Shown piece by piece: positions 53,954 to 62,398 of a stretch of 64,000 nt of DNA (its first letter is position 1; each line of letters starts with the position of its first letter). The notes below the pieces were generated by a model. It did no database searches, was not told the origin of the DNA, and saw nothing but the letters and a program-made list of their open reading frames with translations. Origin of the DNA: Oscillospiraceae bacterium (lineage in GTDB: Bacteria; Bacillota; Clostridia; Oscillospirales; Oscillospiraceae). The DNA is taken from positions 310,001 through 374,000 of the forward strand of contig SVMI01000001.1 of NCBI GenBank assembly GCA_015067495.1, written 5' to 3'. A program made the translations under genes and the position numbers.

Positions 53954-54739
53954 TTATCCAAATATTTTTGTAAATTCTTCTTCAAAAAGACCGTTGTAGG
54001 TCATGTGCGCCCGCAGCTGGTTCAGGTAGACGGGGAAATCAGCGACAGCCTTATCGTAAAGCTCCAGCAGCCGGGGGTCAAGCTGGGCGCAGTCGGGGTT
54101 CGGCGCGGTGGGGATCAGCATGCCTTGGATCCGCGGGCCGAGCAGGGACAGGCTCTTATCAAGCACCGTCCGCCGCGCGCCCTCCGGGGCGGTGAATAGC
54201 TTGAGAACGGCTGACATATTCCGAAGGCAATCCTGCACGTTGCGGGTGGTGACGCCGGGGTAGAATTTTGCGAGGGTCTCGCATTCACCGAAGGTCAGCT
54301 GCAGGTGAGGGCTGAGGTCTTGGGATTCCGGCGGGAGCTTGCCGTCCAGCTCCAGCAGAAAACGGTCAAATTCCGCTTCGATCTGGGTGTGCAGAGCCAG
54401 ACCCCGCTCTGTCTGCTCAAGGATGAAGGGGTGGCAGAGGCTGTCCAGCACGTAATGGCACAGAACGCCGTAGATATATGCCTGCGCGGCTTCGGAATTG
54501 TCAAGCCGTGCGACGCGGCAGAGCCGCTGGAAAAATTCCCTGCCGGTCTGGGCGTGGTACTTGGAGCCAAGTGCGCCGACGGCAGTGCGCATGACGGGGT
54601 TGTGGTAGAAGAAAATGTCAGGTCCGTGCAGACCCACGTCAAACAGCCGGCGGAAGCGCTGGATGGTACGGCGCACGTCGGCAGGGAGCGTGGGCAAAAG
54701 TGCAACACCCATGCGGTAATGTGCGTAAACGGCAGGCAT
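53954..54739 (-). CDS. Zinc-dependent phospholipase C-like protein
   Basis: A 261-residue protein of the PF00882 type. LHGPDIFFYHNPV near residue 40 and AYIYGVLCHYVLDSLCHPFI near residue 90 contain the H/D zinc pattern (HYxxDxxxH) of ZnPLC/S1-P1-like enzymes. It lacks a signal peptide, so it is probably an intracellular relative rather than a secreted toxin. It starts 13 nt upstream of the MFS gene. Confidence 0.8.
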   Translation of the reverse strand: MPAVYAHYRMGVALLPTLPADVRRTIQRFRRLFDVGLHGPDIFFYHNPVMRTAVGALGSKYHAQTGREFFQRLCRVARLDNSEAAQAYIYGVLCHYVLDSLCHPFILEQTERGLALHTQIEAEFDRFLLELDGKLPPESQDLSPHLQLTFGECETLAKFYPGVTTRNVQDCLRNMSAVLKLFTAPEGARRTVLDKSLSLLGPRIQGMLIPTAPNPDCAQLDPRLLELYDKAVADFPVYLNQLRAHMTYNGLFEEEFTKIFG

Positions 54740-54766
54740 AAGATCCCTCCTTTTCCTACCCCTGTG

Positions 54767-54877
54767 TCATCGCGAAGCCCGATAGAGCGGTGGCGATCTG
54801 ACGGCAGTGTGCTTCGATTCGGCAGCTTTCTGCAGGAGATTGCCACGTCGCTGTTTTCAACAGCTCCTCGCAATGAC
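54767..54877. repeat. Interspersed imperfect palindrome (family A, copy 7)
   Basis: GTCATCGCGAAG at one end and CCTCGCAATGAC at the other; this copy is the most diverged. Confidence 0.8.
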
Positions 54878-55005
54878 ATCCGGGATTTATGACATTGCGC
54901 ATAAAACGATAAATACATTTTACACGAAATTCCCGCCTGTGCCTAGTGGTAAAATGAAAAATTTTGACAATTTTTTAAGAAATTGTGAAATCTGCAAATC
55001 AGGTG

Positions 55006-55061
55006 TTGACAGATGCTGTATGGGTTGCTATACTAACTGTACTAGATAGGTTAGTACAGTT
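55006..55061 (+). promoter_or_regulatory. Promoter and operator of the ytr-like operon
   Basis: TTGACA at 55006-55011 and TATACT at 55029-55034 have 17-nt spacing. The perfect 10-bp inverted repeat AACTGTACTA-N7-TAGTACAGTT (55035-55061) covers the transcription start, the expected place for repression by the GntR protein encoded in the operon. Confidence 0.85.
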
Positions 55062-55093
55062 GGTGATACACACGACCTTCCAAAGAAAGGGTG

Positions 55094-55522
55094 ATGACAT
55101 TGAAGGTTTTTCAAATCCTGCTGATCGTGCTTTGCGTGGTGATGCTCTTTGTGGGCTGCCAAAGCCAGGTGGCGTATGACCCGGATACGGTGCTGACTTA
55201 CCGGCTGAAGGGCGTGGATGTGCAGGTAAAGCTGACCGAGGACGAGGCAAAACTGGTCGCCGGACTTTTTAACGGCAAGAAAATTGAACGCTGGTTTAAT
55301 TTTGACGAATGGAAGCTGGAATATTACGAATACGGCTGCCCCTTTGACCAAAATGTGACCATCGACATCGGCAGTATGACCTATTACATCGGCTACGATG
55401 GCTGCGGTATCGTCCGCATTGGCGAAGGGGAAGCTGTTCCGTATATTGAACTGACTTACGAAGAAGATCAGCAGCTGGTGGAGCTGTTCCGCAAATATAC
55501 GGGTCTTGAAAGACCTTATTAA
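55094..55522 (+). CDS. Lipoprotein heading the GntR-ABC operon
   Basis: A 142-residue lipoprotein with a hydrophobic N-terminus and lipobox MLFVGC. The mature part is a small beta-rich domain (YYEYGCPFDQNVTIDIG) with two extra Cys residues. ATG at 55094 is taken; a GTG 3 bases earlier and a TTG at 55100 are possible too. Function unknown. First gene under the operator, followed by the GntR gene 15 nt later. Confidence 0.65.
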   Translation: MTLKVFQILLIVLCVVMLFVGCQSQVAYDPDTVLTYRLKGVDVQVKLTEDEAKLVAGLFNGKKIERWFNFDEWKLEYYEYGCPFDQNVTIDIGSMTYYIGYDGCGIVRIGEGEAVPYIELTYEEDQQLVELFRKYTGLERPY

Positions 55523-55537
55523 AAGGAGGGATGCCAT

Positions 55538-55906
55538 TTGTTCACACTTGACTATCGTGATGCCCGACCCATCTACACCCAGATCTGTGACGGCATCCGG
55601 GAGCAGATCCTCACGGGGGTCTTGCGCGAGGGCGACAAGCTGCCCTCGGTACGGGAGCTTGCCATGGAGCTGACCATCAATCCCAACACCATCCAAAGGT
55701 CTTACCGCGCCCTTGAGGACGAGGGCTGGATCGCATCGGTGGCGGGAAAGGGAAGCTTTGTGTGCGGTGTACCCCAATCGTCGCTGGATGCTGACCGGGC
55801 GGCACTGTGGGAGGAGCTGGAGAAGCTCATGCAGCGCTTTGCCCATGTGGGCATCGACAAAGAGCAGATCATTCGCTATTTAGAAGGAGGGGAAAAAGAT
55901 GCTTGA
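55538..55906 (+). CDS. GntR-family repressor, YtrA subfamily
   Basis: The TTG at 55538, with AAAGGAGGG 7 nt upstream, starts the 122-residue protein; an ATG at 55531 is out of frame. The winged helix has PIYTQICDGIREQILTG and LPSVRELAMELTINPNTIQR, and the C-terminal tail is short, as in the YtrA subfamily. These repress their own ABC operon and are relieved by antibiotic or envelope stress. It overlaps the ATPase gene by 8 nt. Confidence 0.93.
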   Translation: MFTLDYRDARPIYTQICDGIREQILTGVLREGDKLPSVRELAMELTINPNTIQRSYRALEDEGWIASVAGKGSFVCGVPQSSLDADRAALWEELEKLMQRFAHVGIDKEQIIRYLEGGEKDA

Positions 55907-56780
55907 AATGAATCAGGTCACAAAGACCTTCGGGAAATTCAAGGCACTGGATGAGCTTTGCATGCACGTGCCAAAGGGCGCGGTCTACGGACTGGTGGGT
56001 CCCAACGGCGCGGGCAAATCCACCGCCATCCGCCATCTGGTGGGCGTTTACCGCCCGGACAGCGGCGAGGTTTTGATGGAGGGCGTGCCGGTGTATGAAA
56101 ACGCGGTGCTGAAAAGCCGCATCGGCTTTATCCCGGACGATATTTTCTATTTCCCGTCGGCAAGCCTTGAGGAGATGCGTAAGTTCTACAAGGGCATCTA
56201 CCCCAGCTTCGACGACAAGCTGTTTTTGGAGCTGAACGATGTGTTCAAGCTGCCGAAAAAGGGGCAGCTCCGCCGTTTTTCCAAGGGCATGCAGAAGCAG
56301 GCGGCGTTCCAGCTGTCTATCTGCATCCGCCCGGATGTGCTGATCCTCGACGAGCCGGTGGACGGTCTTGATCCCGTGATGCGCCGGCAGGTGTGGAGTC
56401 TGATACTCTCGGATGTGGCGCAGCGGGAGACCACGGTGCTGATCTCCTCTCACAATCTGCGTGAGCTGGAGGACATCTGCGATCACGTGGGCATTATGGA
56501 TCACGGCAAAATGCTTCTGGAGCGCAGCCTTGCCGACATGCAGGGCAGCACCGTGAAGCTGCAGATGGTGGGCGATGTGCCGGAAGGACTGGAGGTGCTG
56601 CACGAAAGTCAGACGGGTCGCCTGAGAACCTTGGTGGTACGTGGCAGCGCGGAGGAGGTAAACGCAAGGGTGCAGGCGGCAGAGCCTGCTTACTACGACA
56701 TTCTGCCTCTTTCGCTGGAGGAGATCTTTATTTACGAGCTGGGAGGTGTAAATTATGAAGTCAAGAACATCATTCTTTAA
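55899..56780 (+). CDS. ABC transporter ATP-binding protein (YtrB-like)
   Basis: A 293-residue ATPase with Walker A GPNGAGKST, signature RRFSKGMQKQ, Walker B LILDEPVDGLD and H-loop SSHN. The C-terminal extension (about 210-293) is of the type seen in exporters of bacitracin and lantibiotic resistance. It pairs with the permease that overlaps its end by 26 nt. Confidence 0.95.
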   Translation: MLEMNQVTKTFGKFKALDELCMHVPKGAVYGLVGPNGAGKSTAIRHLVGVYRPDSGEVLMEGVPVYENAVLKSRIGFIPDDIFYFPSASLEEMRKFYKGIYPSFDDKLFLELNDVFKLPKKGQLRRFSKGMQKQAAFQLSICIRPDVLILDEPVDGLDPVMRRQVWSLILSDVAQRETTVLISSHNLRELEDICDHVGIMDHGKMLLERSLADMQGSTVKLQMVGDVPEGLEVLHESQTGRLRTLVVRGSAEEVNARVQAAEPAYYDILPLSLEEIFIYELGGVNYEVKNIIL

Positions 56781-58665
56781 CCCTACCTTATATAAAAAGG
56801 ATATCACCCGGTTTGCGCCGCTGTGGATCCTTTACACGGTAGTCATGATGCTGATCATGCTGTCGCTGGTAAGCTCCCGCAATTATGGAAACAACCAAAT
56901 TTCCGGCTATCTGGTGGATGTGGTCAACGAAAGTGTCGGCCCTATGGGCATCATGAATTTGCTGTACGGTCTGATGGCAGCACAGCTGCTGTTCGGCGAG
57001 CTGTTCAATTCCCGGCTTTGCAATGCTTTGCATGCCATGCCCCTGCGCCGTGAGACCCGGTTCGGCAGTCATATATTGGCAGGTCTCAGCTTCAGCATCC
57101 TGCCGAACCTGCTGGTTTCCCTGCTGATGATGACCTATCTGGGAATGTGGTGGTACAGCTCTCTGTTTTGGCTGCTGGCGATGACGCTGGAATTTCTGTT
57201 CTTCTTCGGCATCGGCGTGCTTTCCGTACACTGCACGGGCAACCGCTTCGCGGCGGTGCTGGTGTATGCCATCGTCAACTTCCTTTCCATGGCGGCACTG
57301 TGGTTTGCAAGCACCATCTTCGTACCCCTGATGCCCGGTGTCATCATCGACTGGACACCCTTCTCCCTCTTTTCGCCGGTGGTGCAGATGTGTACGCTGG
57401 GGGACTTCTTTGAGGTCGAAGCGGTAGTAAATATCAATTACTTCCAACTGGGTGAGGACTGGCCCTATTTCCTGATCTGTGCCGGCGTGGGCATCCTTTC
57501 GCTTCTCGGCGCGCTGCTGATCTACCGCCGCCGGGCACTGGAAAGTGCCGGGGATTTCATGGCGGTGAAGTGGCTCAAGCCGGTATTTCTGGTGCTGTAC
57601 ACCCTGTGCGTGGGCGCGTTTTTGGCGGTATTCGGCAGCATTTTCGGCGGCGATACCTATCTGGCGTTTTTGATCGTGGGCTTTGCTGTAGGCTTCTTCA
57701 CGGGCAGCATGCTGCTGGATCGCACGATCCGTGTTTTCAATCTGAAGAACCTGCTGCAGCTGGGCGTGATCGTGCTACTCATGTGGCTGGCGCTGCAGGC
57801 GGTGCAGGGTGACTGGTTCGGCATCGTGCGGTATGTGCCGGAGCCGGAGAGTGTGAAGTATGCAACCATTCAGGGCTACGATTACAATCGGATCACTACC
57901 TCCGACATCGAGGAGCTGAAGCAGCTGCAGAAGGCACACGAGGCGGCACTGGCAGAGCAGGATGCCTGCAAGCACGGCGATGTCCGGTACTACAAGATCA
58001 CCTACTATATGAAGGACGGTCGGACGGTCAGCCGCCATTATACCCTCTGCGGTCAGAGTCAGGCAGCCAGCGAGTTTGGAAAGGTGCTTCGCTCCCCCAC
58101 TGCCACCTTTGGCTACAAGGGTCACTGGGATGACTATACAAGAAGCGTCACAAGCATCGAGGTGGATGGCTTGGCACGGGAGAAGTTTTTGGATCCCGGC
58201 ACATGGATCACCTTCCTTGACTATATGTACTACGACTGCACGCAGGGATTTCTTTCCTCCGAGCGGGGCGGCAATCCCAGTCATTACGTGGTAACGATCA
58301 GCCGGGGCAATGAGGCGGTACAGCTGCGGATCCGGGAGACCTCCAGAGCCTTTGACTGGCTTCAGGATTATGAAAAACGGAAGATGAACGAGCATCTGAA
58401 GACCATCACCTCCATCACGCTGGACGGCAAACTGATCGACGAAGCGCACTATGAGGAGCTGGTTCAGGCACTGTATGCCGACGCGTGGGAGTACACCTAT
58501 GAGGGCTGGGAGATCTTTGAAACCATGAAGTACGACTCTCCCTATACCGTGCAGCTTCACACGGACGATCTGACGCCGGACGAGGTGCTGTATATCGGCG
58601 AATTTACCCGCAACACCTACGAGTGGATCAAGGATTATCTCTATTCCTCGGAGGCGGGCGCATGA
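56755..58665 (+). CDS. ABC-2 type permease with large extracellular domain
   Basis: A 636-residue membrane protein. The N-terminal half has about six helices and ends near residue 370 in an ABC-2 type fold; the C-terminal 270 residues are hydrophilic (rich in Tyr, Asp, Glu) and probably lie outside the membrane, like the sensor domain of Ytr-type permeases. Possible envelope stress or lipid-linked substrate. Overlaps the ATPase and the next lipoprotein gene. Confidence 0.8.
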   Translation: MKSRTSFFNPTLYKKDITRFAPLWILYTVVMMLIMLSLVSSRNYGNNQISGYLVDVVNESVGPMGIMNLLYGLMAAQLLFGELFNSRLCNALHAMPLRRETRFGSHILAGLSFSILPNLLVSLLMMTYLGMWWYSSLFWLLAMTLEFLFFFGIGVLSVHCTGNRFAAVLVYAIVNFLSMAALWFASTIFVPLMPGVIIDWTPFSLFSPVVQMCTLGDFFEVEAVVNINYFQLGEDWPYFLICAGVGILSLLGALLIYRRRALESAGDFMAVKWLKPVFLVLYTLCVGAFLAVFGSIFGGDTYLAFLIVGFAVGFFTGSMLLDRTIRVFNLKNLLQLGVIVLLMWLALQAVQGDWFGIVRYVPEPESVKYATIQGYDYNRITTSDIEELKQLQKAHEAALAEQDACKHGDVRYYKITYYMKDGRTVSRHYTLCGQSQAASEFGKVLRSPTATFGYKGHWDDYTRSVTSIEVDGLAREKFLDPGTWITFLDYMYYDCTQGFLSSERGGNPSHYVVTISRGNEAVQLRIRETSRAFDWLQDYEKRKMNEHLKTITSITLDGKLIDEAHYEELVQALYADAWEYTYEGWEIFETMKYDSPYTVQLHTDDLTPDEVLYIGEFTRNTYEWIKDYLYSSEAGA

Positions 58666-58967
58666 GAAGGTATCGGTTTGCTGCGCTGCTGCTGTTGCTG
58701 GCATTGCTGCTGACCGGGTGCGTCGGGGATCTTTTCAAGACGAAGGATTACCGCGCCTATAAGTCCTTTGCGGAAGCACATGAACCCGGCATGGGGCAGG
58801 AGGAGATCCTGCGTCAGCTGGGGGAGCCTGACAGCCGGCGCGAAGCGGTATGGAGCTATGAATGCTATGAGTTTTCAGATCCTGCCAATCCCTGCCGTCT
58901 GGTCATCACCTTCGATGACGAGGGCAAAAGTGTCGAAGCGACCTTTTCCTATGTACCCGGCGGTTGA
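58662..58967 (+). CDS. Small lipoprotein, BamE/SmpA-like fold
   Basis: ATG at 58662 overlaps the permease stop (ATGA). The 101-residue lipoprotein has a hydrophobic signal and lipobox LLTGC. MGQEEILRQLGEPD followed by W-x-Y and a final beta strand LVITFDDEGK is the shape of the SmpA/OmlA (BamE-like) fold, widespread in Firmicute lipoproteins. Last gene of the ytr-like operon. Confidence 0.65.
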   Translation: MRRYRFAALLLLLALLLTGCVGDLFKTKDYRAYKSFAEAHEPGMGQEEILRQLGEPDSRREAVWSYECYEFSDPANPCRLVITFDDEGKSVEATFSYVPGG

Positions 58968-58984
58968 GTTGAAAATTGACACGA

Positions 58985-59016
58985 GGGCGTGCCGAAAGGC
59001 ACGCCCCCTTGTTTTT
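58985..59016 (+). terminator. Terminator of the ytr-like operon
   Basis: The stem GGGCGTGCC/GGCACGCCC with GAAA loop is followed by CCTTGTTTTT. Confidence 0.85.
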
Positions 59017-59065
59017 CGGACGACCAATGGTCGCCTCCTACACGCACAATGTTTCAAATTTCCGT

Positions 59066-59176
59066 GTCATCGCGAGGGAGCAACGCGACCGTGGCGATCT
59101 CCCGGTACGCAGTCGCAAATCGGCAGATTGTGGCGGGAGATTGCCACGTCACCCCTTTGGGGTTCCTCGCAATGAC
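59066..59176. repeat. Interspersed imperfect palindrome (family A, copy 8)
   Basis: GTCATCGCGAGGGAGC at one end and TTCCTCGCAATGAC at the other; nearly the same as copies 3 and 4. Confidence 0.85.
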
Positions 59177-59204
59177 ATGGTTGTTGCAGCATTTCCCATC
59201 TCAA

Positions 59205-59228
59205 GGCGGGAGCAAGCACCCGCCCTAC
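59205..59228. repeat. GTAGGGCGGG-type palindrome
   Basis: GGCGGGAGCAAGCACCCGCC followed by CTAC, between family A copy 8 and the promoter of the nagB-like gene. Confidence 0.65.
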
Positions 59229-59354
59229 GGGTTCAATTAGAGCGGGAAGAAACACAGGCAGGGCATTTCGTCTTCTAGGGGAAGGGAAACCCGCCCCCTA
59301 CATTGGCAGAAAAGAAAAAACCCTTGACAAAAGCCAATTTCTCTAAAAAATGGG

Positions 59355-59384
59355 TTGAAATCCGTGGGGGGACTATGGTATGAT
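59355..59384 (+). promoter_or_regulatory. Promoter of the nagB-like cassette
   Basis: TTGAAA at 59355-59360 and TATGAT at 59379-59384 have 18-nt spacing. A second possible -35 (TTGACA) lies at 59324 without a matching -10. Confidence 0.6.
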
Positions 59385-59470
59385 GTTATTGAACTATGCG
59401 TAACTTTGACCAAAAGGCGTCAAAGGATCAAAAATTTAACTTTAGGATTGAAACAGAAGGAGATATCATC

Positions 59471-60235
59471 ATGCAGACCATTACCAAAAATGTCGGAAAT
59501 CTTCCCATTTACATCTTTGAAAACAGAGCCGTTATGGGCGTTGCCGCCGCAGAGCGCGCCGCCAAGATCATCAACGATGTCATCGCCAAGAACGGCGTTG
59601 CAAACGTGGTGTTTGCCGCTGCTCCTTCTCAGGACGATATACTGGAAAACCTGCTGAAGCAGGACATCGACTGGACCAAGGTTCGCGGCTTCCATCAGGA
59701 CGAGTACGTGGGCATCGATGCAAGCGAGCCTGCAGGCTTCGGCAACTTCTTGGATCGGGCTATTTTCAAGAAGGTTCCCTTCATGGAGCTGCACTATCTG
59801 CTGTGCGCCGCTGACGCAACCGAGGCAAAGTGTGCTGAGTACACCGAGCTTCTGAAGAAGTATCCCATCGACCTGATCCTGCTGGGCATCGGCGAGAACG
59901 GCCATCTGGCATTCAACGATCCCGCGGTTGCTGATTTCAACGATCCCAAGATGATCAAGGTCGTGGAGCTGGACGACGTCTGCCGTCAGCAGCAGGTCAA
60001 CGATGGCTGCTTCGCAACCCTGAATGACGTTCCCAAGCAGGCAATGACCCTGACCATGTCCTTTATCATGAGCGTTCCCCATGCGGTTTGCGTCGTTCCC
60101 ACCATCCGCAAGGCAAACGCTGTTTACAACGCTGTCAACGGTCCTGTGACCACCGAGTGTCCCGCATCCATCCTGCGCAACCACAAGGATGCCGGTCTGT
60201 ACCTCGACATGGACAGCGCATCCAAGATTCTGTAA
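59471..60235 (+). CDS. NagB-like sugar-phosphate isomerase with altered catalytic residues
   Basis: ATG at 59471 follows AGAAGGAG. The 254-residue protein is NagB-like: FHQDEYVG (Asp77 for E. coli Asp72) and GIGENGHLAFNDP. In that second motif Asn143 stands for the catalytic Asp141 and Asp150 for Glu148; His145 is kept. The phosphate loop LPTGxTP is FAAAPSQD. It is therefore not a normal glucosamine-6-phosphate deaminase and may act on another sugar or amino sugar. First gene of the cassette. Confidence 0.8.
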   Translation: MQTITKNVGNLPIYIFENRAVMGVAAAERAAKIINDVIAKNGVANVVFAAAPSQDDILENLLKQDIDWTKVRGFHQDEYVGIDASEPAGFGNFLDRAIFKKVPFMELHYLLCAADATEAKCAEYTELLKKYPIDLILLGIGENGHLAFNDPAVADFNDPKMIKVVELDDVCRQQQVNDGCFATLNDVPKQAMTLTMSFIMSVPHAVCVVPTIRKANAVYNAVNGPVTTECPASILRNHKDAGLYLDMDSASKIL

Positions 60236-60238
60236 GCC

Positions 60239-60985
60239 ATGGAATCTTTCAAGCTGACAGCCGATGCGCTGATGGCGCAGGATCCTGAGCTGGCGATCCT
60301 GCCTGTCGGCTCTCTGGAGCAGCACGGACCGCATCTGCCCCTGATGACCGACTGGGCGATCGCCACAGAGCTGGGTCGCCGTGTGGCGCAGCTAACCGGC
60401 GGCTTCCTGCTGCCTGCGCTGCCGATCTCCACCTGCCGGGAGCAGATGGGCAAAAAGGGCAGCGTATGGATGGAGCCGACCACCTTTTATCAGATGATGC
60501 ACGACATCATCCTGAGCCTGAAGACCCAAGGCTTCAAGCGGGTGGCAATCTTGCAGTGCCACGGCGGCATCTTCATCATGACCCCGCTGGTGCGGGATCT
60601 GAATGCAAGGTTCAACCCGGAGCTGATGGTGGTGAACATCGACAGCTGCGTCTTCTTCGGAAGGCTCTATCAGGAGGGTGTCTACGAGACCAACACCGAG
60701 CTGCATGCCGGTGAGGGCGAGACCAGCATGATGCTTGCCATCGCGCCCGAAACGGTACATATGGAGCTGGCTGTGGACGAAGTGCCGGATGTGCCGCGAA
60801 GCTACTTGAGCTACGGCAGCATTTTCCGCGCGTCCAACTCAGGCGTCTGGGGTGAAGCCAAGTGCGCCACCGCCGAAAAGGGCGAAAAAGCCTTTGCCCG
60901 CTGCGCAGAAATGGCAGTGGAGGAAATGGAAAAGGCGTTTGCTTACATGTCGAAAAAAGAAAAATTTGGGTACAGCAATTTTTAA
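60239..60985 (+). CDS. Creatininase-family amidohydrolase
   Basis: A 248-residue protein of the creatininase/MftE type: PVGSLEQHGPHLPLMTD (metal site), ILQCHGG and LHAGEGETSMML are the metal ligand motifs. The family opens cyclic amides or lactams with two metals, and includes enzymes of riboflavin and mycofactocin synthesis. It starts 3 nt after the NagB-like gene, so both serve one pathway. Confidence 0.88.
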   Translation: MESFKLTADALMAQDPELAILPVGSLEQHGPHLPLMTDWAIATELGRRVAQLTGGFLLPALPISTCREQMGKKGSVWMEPTTFYQMMHDIILSLKTQGFKRVAILQCHGGIFIMTPLVRDLNARFNPELMVVNIDSCVFFGRLYQEGVYETNTELHAGEGETSMMLAIAPETVHMELAVDEVPDVPRSYLSYGSIFRASNSGVWGEAKCATAEKGEKAFARCAEMAVEEMEKAFAYMSKKEKFGYSNF

Positions 60986-60997
60986 GGAGAAAAACAA

Positions 60998-61297
60998 ATG
61001 GCAGAGATTTTGGAAGTGGTTATGATCGTCAGCTTCGGCGCATCGTGGCCCATGAACGTGATCAAGTCATGGAAGGCACGCACCACAAAGGGCAAGAGTT
61101 TGGCATTTCTGTGTCTGATCCTTTTCGGTTACATCGCGGGCATCGCAGGCAAATTCCTGAACCCCGTTTACATGGCGGAAATTGCCGAAAAATGGTATGT
61201 TCTGTTTTTCTATTTTCTGAACTTTATCATGGTCAGTGCTGACCTGATTCTGTACTTCCGCAACAAGCAGCTGGACAAAAAGAGAGAAAACGTTTAA
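60998..61297 (+). CDS. PQ-loop/SemiSWEET-like membrane protein
   Basis: A 99-residue protein with three hydrophobic helices; SFGASWPMNVIKSWKARTTK followed by KSLAFL fits the PQ-loop family, in which SemiSWEET half-transporters move sugars as dimers. ATG at 60998 follows AAGGAG. Transport of the cassette's substrate is an inference. Confidence 0.7.
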   Translation: MAEILEVVMIVSFGASWPMNVIKSWKARTTKGKSLAFLCLILFGYIAGIAGKFLNPVYMAEIAEKWYVLFFYFLNFIMVSADLILYFRNKQLDKKRENV

Positions 61298-61324
61298 GTC
61301 TACATATTTAAGGAGATGGTTACC

Positions 61325-62395
61325 ATGAAAAAATTGAGAGTTCTTCTGATCGGTGCCGCATTTTCCGCTGACCTGCATTCTGACGGCTACAGCCGCATTC
61401 TGGACAAGGTGGAGATCGTCGGCATCTGCGACAAGGCGCTGGACCGCATTGAGGAGCTGGCAAAGCGTTACGGCTTCACCGGCTACACCGCTTACGACGA
61501 CTATAACACCGCCATCGCGGAGTGCGACTGCGATCTGGTGGACATCTGCATGCCCAACTTCCTGCATCACGACGTTGCCATCAAGGCAATGAACGCAGGC
61601 AAGGATATCATCTGCGAGAAGCCTCTGGCTACCACCGTTGAGGATGCGCAGGATATGGTGGACACCGCTGAGCGTCTGGGCAAGCACATCTACTACGCTG
61701 AGGACTGGCTGTTTGCTCCCGCCTTCCGCAAGGCAAAGTCCATCATGGAAAGCGGTCAGCTGGGCAAGGTTCTGTACGTCCGCGCCCGGGAGTGCCACTC
61801 CGGCTCTCACAGCCCCTTTGCACAGCTTATCAAGTACTGCGGCGGCGGCTGCATGGTCCATCTGGGCGTTCACCCCGTCTGCTTCCTGCTGGCTCTGAAG
61901 GACAACAAGTGGTCTGAGCTGACTGCTATGACCTCCGGCGGTCTGGAGGACAACCTGATCCATCATCAGATGGAGGGCGAGGACTGGGCAGGCGCGTTCA
62001 TGCGCTTCGCTGACGGCACCTTCGCTACCATGGAAGCCAACTACGTCACCACCGGCGGCATGGAAGACATTATGGACATCTACTGCGAAAAGGGTACGAT
62101 CCATGTGGATCTGTCCTTCCGCGGCCCTGTTCAGGTCTTCTCTATTCCCGGTCTGGACTACACCATCGAGAAGGCAGAGGTCACCACCGGCTGGTCCAAC
62201 GTTGCTGTTGACGAGAAGTATCAGCTGGGCTACTGCGGCGAGATCAACCACTTCGTGGAGTGCGCCATGAACGGCACCGACGCGCAGGTGGGTCTGCGGG
62301 GCATCGACGGTCTGGAGGCACTGCGTGTCATCAACCTGATCTACAAGTCTGCCAAGGAAGGCGTTAACGTCAAGAACGATAAACTGGAGGCGTAA
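61325..62395 (+). CDS. Gfo/Idh/MocA oxidoreductase
   Basis: ATG at 61325, 9 nt after AAGGAG, is preferred to the one that abuts it at 61316. The 356-residue protein has the Rossmann start LLIGAAFSADLH, the family motif CEKPLATTVEDAQDMV (catalytic EKP Lys) and a C-terminal alpha/beta domain. Members oxidise or epimerise sugars and cyclitols with NAD(P). Substrate unknown; its neighbours suggest a carbohydrate or a cyclic amide. Confidence 0.9.
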   Translation: MKKLRVLLIGAAFSADLHSDGYSRILDKVEIVGICDKALDRIEELAKRYGFTGYTAYDDYNTAIAECDCDLVDICMPNFLHHDVAIKAMNAGKDIICEKPLATTVEDAQDMVDTAERLGKHIYYAEDWLFAPAFRKAKSIMESGQLGKVLYVRARECHSGSHSPFAQLIKYCGGGCMVHLGVHPVCFLLALKDNKWSELTAMTSGGLEDNLIHHQMEGEDWAGAFMRFADGTFATMEANYVTTGGMEDIMDIYCEKGTIHVDLSFRGPVQVFSIPGLDYTIEKAEVTTGWSNVAVDEKYQLGYCGEINHFVECAMNGTDAQVGLRGIDGLEALRVINLIYKSAKEGVNVKNDKLEA

Positions 62396-62398
62396 GCC

